NCBI RefSeq assembly: GCF_932276165.1
Contig: NC_063999.1
Coordinates: 8,186,501-8,250,500, forward strand
Length of the DNA stretch: 64,000 nt
Direction: 5' to 3'
Source of the DNA: Plutella xylostella
Lineage: Eukaryota; Arthropoda; Insecta; Lepidoptera; Plutellidae
In this document: piece by piece, positions 60,101 to 64,000 of the stretch
Numbering within the stretch: the first letter of the stretch is position 1
How the letters are laid out: each line of letters begins with the position of its first letter
Program-made: the position numbers and the translations under genes
Notes under the pieces: model-generated
What the model was told of the DNA's origin: nothing
Databases searched by the model: none
The model's input: only the letters and a program-made list of their open reading frames with translations

Positions 60101-63100
60101 CAGAAGCCTACTGTAGTATGCTATTAACTTATGAAGAACATAATAACTGTTATGTATTTTTCCCTGCCTTGTGCCCCAAATGGTAATAGGTACCAAGAAT
60201 AATAATTATTCTGGCAGAATTTTAATAGGGAATATTCTGAGAATCCGCTAACAAGAAAGTTAATATCCATACCCCTTGTTTCAGACACACAGTACCTACC
60301 TAATATAGTTACGCACAAAACATAACGAATACAATTTTATTTCTTAAAATACACGGTGATGCAAAAGCTAAAAAGGGGTGCTTCAGCTCGTTATTCCATT
60401 TTTTACTAACGACTTTTGGTAATAGCTGAAAAAATAATAATATTTATAATAAAAATATACGTGACCAATAATAACATTTCTACACCAATGATTCGTAGAC
60501 ATTTAATGAAGGTTTTCAATAATTATGACCTTATGTTTTTAAGTCGGTTATAATTATAAAATATTATTTTTTTTTCAAATATTAAAAACAAACAAGCAAA
60601 GAGGGTCGTCAACTTAACTCCCCACACGAATTTAACTTTCACGCAATTGATTTGTCAGTAGATATAATTTTGGAGGTAATTCTCCCTTCCCTCAGTCCCT
60701 CAAGTCATAAAATAAGTTAAACGATGTGTTAAGCAATGGTTATTTAGGGGTACAGAATATTATCCGCCTTAGCAATTTTCGACAATGATATTGTACAAGA
60801 GCAGTGTTGCAAGATGACGGTTAAATAAGGCGGTTTTCCGGTATTTTAAAATTTCTTTTGCTATCAAAATACCTTTATTATTATTATATTAAAATAATTT
60901 AATTTCATATAGTAGGTTACTGCTATATTTAGTTATTTCTGTCTGATGCCAATGCTAGGTTGATGTAGAAATCTTTTTAAATTATGATTCTCCCTTATTA
61001 TGATTGACCCTTTAAACATACCTAATTTTAAATTAAACTGTCATCATCATCATCATCAGCCTATAGCAGTCCACTGCTGGGTGTAGGCCTATCCCAAACT
61101 AAACTGTATCTGTGTTTATACTTAGTTGAATTATTTATTTGCAGTGTTCCACAATTGGAATTTTTACCTCTTCGCGTGTTCTCTATGGTCACTGTCGGCG
61201 ACGATTCTCTACGGGATTTTACCCGAAACACCAAAATACCTTCTAACGAGGAAGAAATACAAGGAGGCCCGGGATGTTTTGACCCTTATGTACACGACTA
61301 ATACGGGCAAGTCCGCTGACACGTTTCCGGTAAGTATTTTTTTTACTTACATAATTATTAATAATAATAACCTAACTAACGTTAAAACCCCCTACATTCA
61401 ACACTATAAGTTGCATAAATTTTGGACGGCTAAGCCGATTTTGATAAAATGTGGCTCAGAATACTCGGGGTAACATTACCTATGACCTAAAGAAATATTT
61501 AAAAAAACAATCTTTAAATTTTCATATTTTTTGGGTATTAATTTGTAAATTACAAGTTATTTTATTACTTCCAGATATCAAATAGGCAGCTCGTTATATA
61601 AACAAGCAATTTATTGTTGGTTCAAAACTTGTTCATCCGAATATTAACTTCATTTGACACGGATATTACTCGACTTAATTAATTAATTTTAGAACTTTGT
61701 TCGTAAATTTAATTTTATTGTTTAACTGAACTCGGAAATATACTGATATAACTGCTTTATTATTATGGACCGTTTAAGTTATATACCTATTTAAGTGTCT
61801 ATAGCATAGTAATGAACTAACTGATTTAAACAACAGTATTGGGTTCGAATCCCAGATAAAAAATCCAGAAATACTTATTTTACAATTTTTCAGGCACCTT
61901 AATTTCGGCTGACTTTACCACTTTTGCAACATTTTGTTTATCTACTTTTTGGTTTGACTGTGTGGGTATAACATGACATTCATACTCAATGTTACAGGAC
62001 AGTGTCATAAAACATTAAACCTCAGCCTCATCCTCAACCATATTAGACTTACCCCCTTATTCATAAAAAACTTACTGGACGCTTTAGCTAATGAACTGTT
62101 TTGTCCCTCTCTGTCAAAGAACATTTTTTTCTCTGTCAGAGAGTGACAGAACAGTTCAATAGCTAAAGCGTCCAGTAAGTTTTTTTATGAATAAGGGGGT
62201 TAGTATTTACTGGCGTACTAAGTTTATGTCCTCAACCTCTTAATTCTTAGGTGTTATTGTATTTGTAGGTATGTGAATTTTACTATGGTGTATGTATTTC
62301 TAGCACCGAAACCTCTGGAAAAACCAAGCAGACCTGGAAACCAGCTACACAGCTGACCATCCAGAACAGAAGAGTATAAAATACCAAATAGTACAAGGAC
62401 TCCATAACATGAAGCAGCTGTATCGGAGACCACTATTCGGCCATCTCGTCCATATCTGCTGTATGATCTTCTTTTGCATGTCCATGTGAGTTTGTAGCAA
62501 CTATACAGGGTGTTGCAAAAAGGGTATACTAAGCCGAAAGGGGGTGACTCAGCGGGTCAGTAGTCACAAGGGTTGCCTCTTCCCAGGTACGTAACCTTTT
62601 GGGACAACCTGTATAACTATAATGTAAATGATTTTAGATATCCTCGAAATAGGGTCCACTTATCATAAATTTTTGAGATAAGCCAAGTTTTCTTACTTTA
62701 TACTTATAAAATTTTATTCTTAATGTTGTATCGTACCTACTCTAATAATAACACTCGTAATAATAAACATAGTTGCTAAATTTGTACATACAGCAGCTTA
62801 ACGATTCAAATACAACTAGTCTATTAAAACAAAAGTACTCGCAACTGTAGGTATATATTAGAGACATTACGTTGTTTAATTTACCTGTAGCTACAACGAA
62901 AATGATTCCTACTAACCAAGCAATACGCTCATAGGTACAACGTCATAAGGATGTGGTTCCCGCAATTGTCTACAATCATAGAGCACTCTGAAAGGGGTTA
63001 CAACAACGTGTCTCAAGATCTGTGCGAGAGGCTAGATGCGTACACCGCGGGGCTGAGGGAGACAGCACTAAATAGCACCGATGGAGCTGTCAACACTTGC

Positions 63101-63106
63101 TCTGGG
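51150..63106 (+). CDS. SV2-like major facilitator transporter, 3' end beyond window
   Basis: Predicted multi-pass membrane carrier of the major facilitator superfamily, closest by eye to insect synaptic vesicle glycoprotein 2-like proteins; the substrate cannot be told. Seven exons join in frame: 51150-51186, 52759-53001, 54961-55123, 55936-56117, 61145-61329, 62304-62485 and 62935-63106. All introns are GT-AG and the total is 1164 nt (388 codons) without a stop. The protein starts MVELDLAV. Hydrophobic segments are visible at about residues 45-70 (TM1), 94-107 (TM2), 113-131 (TM3), 137-160 (TM4), 175-200 (TM5), 213-235 (TM6) and 315-338 (TM7). The MFS loop signature GFLTDTFGRK is at 103-112, and PETP at 235-238 follows TM6. 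Exon 7 encodes a polar loop with two N-glycosylation sequons, as expected between TM7 and TM8. The last five membrane segments and the stop codon lie to the right of the window. Intron 1 hosts an antisense F-box gene. Confidence 0.88.
51501..51506 (-). terminator. Candidate polyadenylation signal of the F-box gene
   Basis: AATAAA on the minus strand, 64-69 bp downstream of the stop codon of the nested F-box gene. It is the nearest canonical hexamer. AATAAA is common in this AT-rich DNA, so the assignment is positional. Confidence 0.45.
51570..52394 (-). CDS. ntc: F-box protein, FBXO7/nutcracker-like, nested antisense gene
   Basis: Predicted substrate adaptor of an SCF-type ubiquitin ligase. 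In the FBXO7 family these proteins also bind the proteasome regulator PI31 through an FP domain. The uninterrupted 274-codon frame runs from an ATG at 52394 to TAA at 51570-51572. Residues about 15-160 resemble the FP/PI31-like fold region (ALLLVLMKDNDFVLL near 38; KIIVTFLNDVALINGT near 91). Residues 168-217 form an F-box: GLPEDIIHEIVLKLTLRDVL, then SESCRRMYY and DGLWLRLYKRDFG. The FP-then-F-box order is the FBXO7 arrangement. The N-terminal ubiquitin-like domain of vertebrate FBXO7 is absent. The gene has no introns and lies wholly inside intron 1 of the transporter on the opposite strand. A complement of AATAAA at 51501-51506 is a plausible polyadenylation signal about 64 bp past the stop. 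Orthology to Drosophila nutcracker is inferred from architecture only. Confidence 0.8.
   Translation of the reverse strand: MEGPTKGPLPLAFQRTMLPLIEELIKPKSLKNDLFFALLLVLMKDNDFVLLNGNSEESKDIKEYIKEIKDQDAKQLEATHTMFGVKDMHVKIIVTFLNDVALINGTISELPTETYSLCLPINHYISMLNNSEVPIFTNLDTLASLFTEKIIRPIKCAILNHHNSPSANFSGLPEDIIHEIVLKLTLRDVLSVSESCRRMYYAIKEDGLWLRLYKRDFGVEKNFNGKDWMSAYKSAYVLNTVTKAMERTMNDERFRDMVTYSDYQGSTARWEVIL
52759..53001 (+). CDS. Transporter exon 2 (N-terminal tail and TM1)
   Basis: A TTTTCAG acceptor ends at 52758 and a GTGAGT donor starts at 53002; both junctions are phase 1. The exon encodes residues 13-93: a cytosolic tail, the segment DIALKDCKFGLFHLRLLF, TM1, and the AAECDLDM stretch typical of insect SV2-like carriers. 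Confidence 0.88.
54214..54268 (+). repeat. Short repeat shared with 56888-56945
   Basis: TACGTGAAAGGAGCCTCTTC, then AAGTGACGTATCACCTGTTC. The intron 4 copy reads TACGCGAAAGGAGAATTCCT, GAGTGACGTATCAGCTGTTC. Both sit in transporter introns. Confidence 0.6.
54863..54919. mobile_element. ACTCACGGGCAATG remnant next to exon 3 acceptor
   Basis: ATCACTAGCAATGAAAAAGA, then AGGTCGCGAGTGT. Only the two ends remain; the remnant finishes 41 bp before the exon 3 acceptor. Confidence 0.6.
54961..55123 (+). CDS. Transporter exon 3 (TM2-TM3, MFS signature)
   Basis: The acceptor TTTTCTTTTCCAG ends at 54960 and the donor GTAAGT starts at 55124. Entry is phase 1 and exit phase 2. The exon encodes residues 94-147 with GFLTDTFGRK at 103-112, the conserved MFS loop between TM2 and TM3. 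Confidence 0.9.
55153..55287. mobile_element. GAGTTGCAGAAAGG palindrome in intron 3
   Basis: CTGAGTTGCAGAAAGGATCT and CTTTAAGTTAATGACG mirror CGACATTAGCTTAAAG and CCCTTTCTGCAACTCGG. About 135 bp. It starts 29 bp after the exon 3 donor. Confidence 0.75.
55936..56117 (+). CDS. Transporter exon 4 (TM4-TM5)
   Basis: The acceptor ATTACAG ends at 55935 and the donor GTAAGT starts at 56118. The exon encodes residues 148-208 with FAMARSPTMSFTSEF in TM4 and the IIIAIMSWQIL hydrophobic core of TM5. Phases match exons 3 and 5. Confidence 0.87.
56754..56880. mobile_element. CAGTCAGCTGCATAAG element in transporter intron 4
   Basis: CAGTCAGCTGCATAAGCAGC to CTTATGCAGCTAACCG with TA on both sides; 127 bp, same family as 13999-14133. 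Confidence 0.85.
56888..56945 (+). repeat. Short repeat shared with 54214-54268
   Basis: It directly follows the foldback element ending at 56880. The CREB-like word TGACGT occurs in both copies, but no function is implied. Confidence 0.6.
58125..58195. repeat. 16-bp tandem repeat inside inverted repeat
   Basis: ACTGGCGTAGTATATA occurs about 2.5 times (58139-58176), bracketed by CATAGACCTTAGTATATA and TATATACTAAGTCTATG. A fragment (TTTACTGGCGTACTAAGTTT) recurs at 62206. Confidence 0.7.
58225..58262. repeat. ATT microsatellite
   Basis: ATTATTATTATTATTATTAT in intron 4. Confidence 0.85.
58566..58795. mobile_element. CAGTCCAATTATAAAGTC element in transporter intron 4
   Basis: CAGTAAAACTATAAAGTC to GACTTTATAGTTGGACTG, TA on both sides; 230 bp. 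Compared with 30102 it lacks part of the middle. Confidence 0.83.
59195..59300 (+). mobile_element. CAGGGTGTTGC family, degraded copy in intron 4
   Basis: GTAAGTAAAGTTGTACAGTA, AGCCGAATTGAGATCAAA and ACTCAGGCAGTCATTTTAAG follow the family order with many changes. Confidence 0.45.
59460..59670. mobile_element. AACCGACTTCAAA inverted-repeat element in intron 4
   Basis: CAACCGACTTCAAATAACCA at 59469 mirrors TTAGTGGTTTTTTGAAGTCG near 59640. A lone right-end relative (CCTCCTCCTTTTTTTGAAGT, then CGGTTAAAAA) lies at 60010-60066 and another at 25686-25748. Confidence 0.65.
60008..60066 (+). repeat. Repeat end: ACAGACGAATTGAGAACCTC
   Basis: ACATACAGACGAATTGAGAA, then CCTCCTCCTTTTTTTGAAGT. A diverged copy is at 25686-25748. 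This is a common lepidopteran repeat terminus; the family name is not known to me. Confidence 0.6.
60352..60485 (+). mobile_element. CAGGGTGTTGC family, degraded copy in intron 4
   Basis: ACGGTGATGCAAAAGCTAAA and GGGGTGCTTCAGCTCGTTAT, later ACGTGACCAATAATAACATT, follow the family layout. Confidence 0.45.
61040..61100 (-). mobile_element. LINE 3' tail, RTE-like, inside transporter intron 4
   Basis: TCATCATCATCATCATCAGC is followed by AGTCCACTGCTGGGTGTAGG. It ends 44 bp upstream of the exon 5 acceptor region. Same family as 33155 and 40190. Confidence 0.62.
61145..61329 (+). CDS. Transporter exon 5 (TM6, PETP motif)
   Basis: The acceptor TTTGCAG ends at 61144 and the donor GTAAGT starts at 61330. 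The exon encodes residues 209-270: TM6 (FYLFACSLWSLSATILYGI) followed by PETPKYLL, the sugar-porter-like motif that opens the central cytosolic loop. The join DGYL-VFHNWN across the 5 kb intron reads naturally for the family, which argues against a missed exon. Confidence 0.88.
62052..62199. mobile_element. CCCCCTTATTCATAAA foldback element, copy 2 (intron 5)
   Basis: 148-bp palindrome, same ends as 35107-35253, with TTA duplicated at 62049-62051 and 62200-62202. It lies 104 bp upstream of the exon 6 acceptor. Confidence 0.87.
62304..62485 (+). CDS. Transporter exon 6 (central loop and TM7 start)
   Basis: The acceptor TATTTCTAG ends at 62303 and the donor GTGAGT starts at 62486; entry is phase 0 and exit phase 2. 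The exon encodes residues 271-330: a hydrophilic central loop, then LFGHLVHICCMIFFCMSM, the start of TM7. It is not an obvious long ORF and was found by splice-site reading. Confidence 0.82.
62506..62611 (+). mobile_element. CAGGGTGTTGC family copy 20 bp after exon 6 donor
   Basis: CAGGGTGTTGCAAAAAGGG after TA, GGGGGTGACTCAGCGGGTCA, and end CCTTTTGGGACAACCTG before TA at 62612. It is 106 bp long and inserted in intron 6, 20 bp downstream of the GTGAGT donor. Confidence 0.75.
62935..63106 (+). CDS. Transporter exon 7 (luminal/extracellular loop)
   Basis: The acceptor CGCTCATAG ends at 62934 and the donor GTAAGT starts at 63107. The exon encodes residues 331-388, beginning YNVIRMWFPQLS, then a polar loop with sequons NVS and NST and at least two cysteines, matching the large loop after TM7 in SV2-like carriers. 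The next exon is outside the window. Confidence 0.8.
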
Positions 63107-63221
63107 GTAAGTAGGATACAGAGCCTCTAGTACTTACAGAAAAAAAACTTACGAAAAAAGATTACGTTTTCTTCTGTCATTTGCATAAGTACAATTATTA
63201 AGTATATCTGTCAAAAGTTCC

Positions 63222-63310
63222 ATGATAGTTTCCGCTAGGGGCGCCACTTATGCGAGAAAGCGTAAACATTTATTATAGATTTCAACAAACTATCAACCTG
63301 TACTAGACAA
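63222..63310 (+). repeat. Repeat shared with 46430-46525
   Basis: See the partner copy; here in intron 7 of the transporter, 116 bp after the exon 7 donor. Confidence 0.65.
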
Positions 63311-63861
63311 ACATGCTGAAAGAATGGTTGAAGTTACCTGCATGCGGGATCCGAGTTTTTACCGGTCGAGTAGTGGCAAGTAAACGCGAATATGTATGGT
63401 GGGTCATTGCACTGCTCTGCTTCATACAAATTTTCATTGATTTTTACTGTTGGATCGGTTTAGTAAAACCGTTCTCTGTTTTTTTATGAATAACTTTTTT
63501 GGCTTCTGTATTGAAACTTTAAATTAGTTGGCCACCTACGCAGCTACGTGACCTTTAGAATGGAAACATGATTTTTTCACGAATTATCAAAACATAGCAC
63601 TTTTAAAATACTCTGTGAATATACAGTATGAGGAAAATATATTATCAATACTCGTATTAAAGTTGCGTAGGATTATTTTAACGATCTGTCATGTTTAAAT
63701 AAAAATTATTATGTTTTCCAGGACTAGTACTAATACAAAACGAGAAAAAAATAAAAATATAATACCTACTAGGTACTATTAAACCATTGAGTAAGATATA
63801 CCTATAAAACAGTATTTATTTTCGTAGCGTGTCTGTAAGTAGGTACACAAAATAAAGCTAT

Positions 63862-63915
63862 ACACTCACGAGCAATGCAATAGTTCCTCTCACAAAATGC
63901 CGACACCATATGCTC
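63862..63915. mobile_element. ACTCACGGGCAATG left end in intron 7
   Basis: ACACTCACGAGCAATGCAAT, then AGTTCCTCTCACAAAATGCC. The other end may be outside the window. Confidence 0.6.
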
Positions 63916-64000
63916 ATATTATTTTTATTTAACGTAGGATAAGTTATTAATTTTTTTTATTTTTTTTTCTTATTTAATGGCCACTTGCTATCGGTCCTGA

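Larger units (their letters stand above)
56118..61144 (+). other. Transporter intron 4 (5.0 kb)
   Basis: The largest intron. Contains elements at 56754, 58566, 59195, 59460, 60008, 60352 and 61040, plus tandem repeats near 58130-58260. No extra coding exon was found; the exon 4-exon 5 join reads well in protein. Confidence 0.7.

Noticed and set aside
1..64000. CRISPR array, bacterial defence or phage system
   Set aside because: No regularly spaced repeats, no operon-like gene layout and clear spliceosomal introns; the DNA is eukaryotic.

Overview
The window looks like nuclear DNA of a moth or butterfly (Lepidoptera). It is AT-rich and intron-containing. It carries tRNA-headed SINEs of the kind widespread in Lepidoptera, non-LTR retrotransposon ends with short tandem tails (TATTC, GATTT, AATAC, AAATA), many small foldback transposons, and GTAGGTACCTAC-type words. 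Nothing bacterial, viral-episomal or CRISPR-like is present.

From 1 to about 51,000 I see no host protein-coding gene. The stretch is a transposon graveyard with some young insertions. Main pieces are: a 5'-truncated LINE reverse-transcriptase tail (1727-2433); a LINE with an intact 861-codon endonuclease/RT frame (4043-6974); a 5'-truncated LINE RT (16676-18175); a complete LTR retrotransposon with 4-bp target duplication (18523-23496), whose single frame joins gag, protease and the start of integrase with no RT; a GC-rich minus-strand LINE fragment (27240-27760); and a LINE with an intact 705-codon RT frame ending in 34 A residues (43900-46424). Between them lie SINE copies, one 5S-rRNA-derived SINE, and at least ten families of short inverted-repeat elements. 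Several of these have clear TA or TWA target duplications, and some are nested in one another.

From about 51,129 to the right edge lies one host gene on the plus strand: a major-facilitator transporter resembling the insect SV2 (synaptic vesicle glycoprotein 2-like) group. I could join seven coding exons with consistent splice phases (388 codons). The 3' part lies beyond the window. Inside its first intron, on the minus strand, sits an intronless 274-codon F-box protein gene of the FBXO7/nutcracker type. The other introns carry the same small transposons seen upstream, one only 20 bp from a splice donor.

The two host genes have no evident biochemical link: one is a membrane carrier and the other a likely ubiquitin-ligase/proteasome adaptor. 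Their relationship is positional (a nested antisense gene). The most unusual items are the RT-less gag-protease-integrase frame, a foldback element flanked by 40-bp direct repeats, foldback elements nested so that the pre-insertion site can be read within the window, and the very dense two-subfamily CAGGGTGTTGC element.
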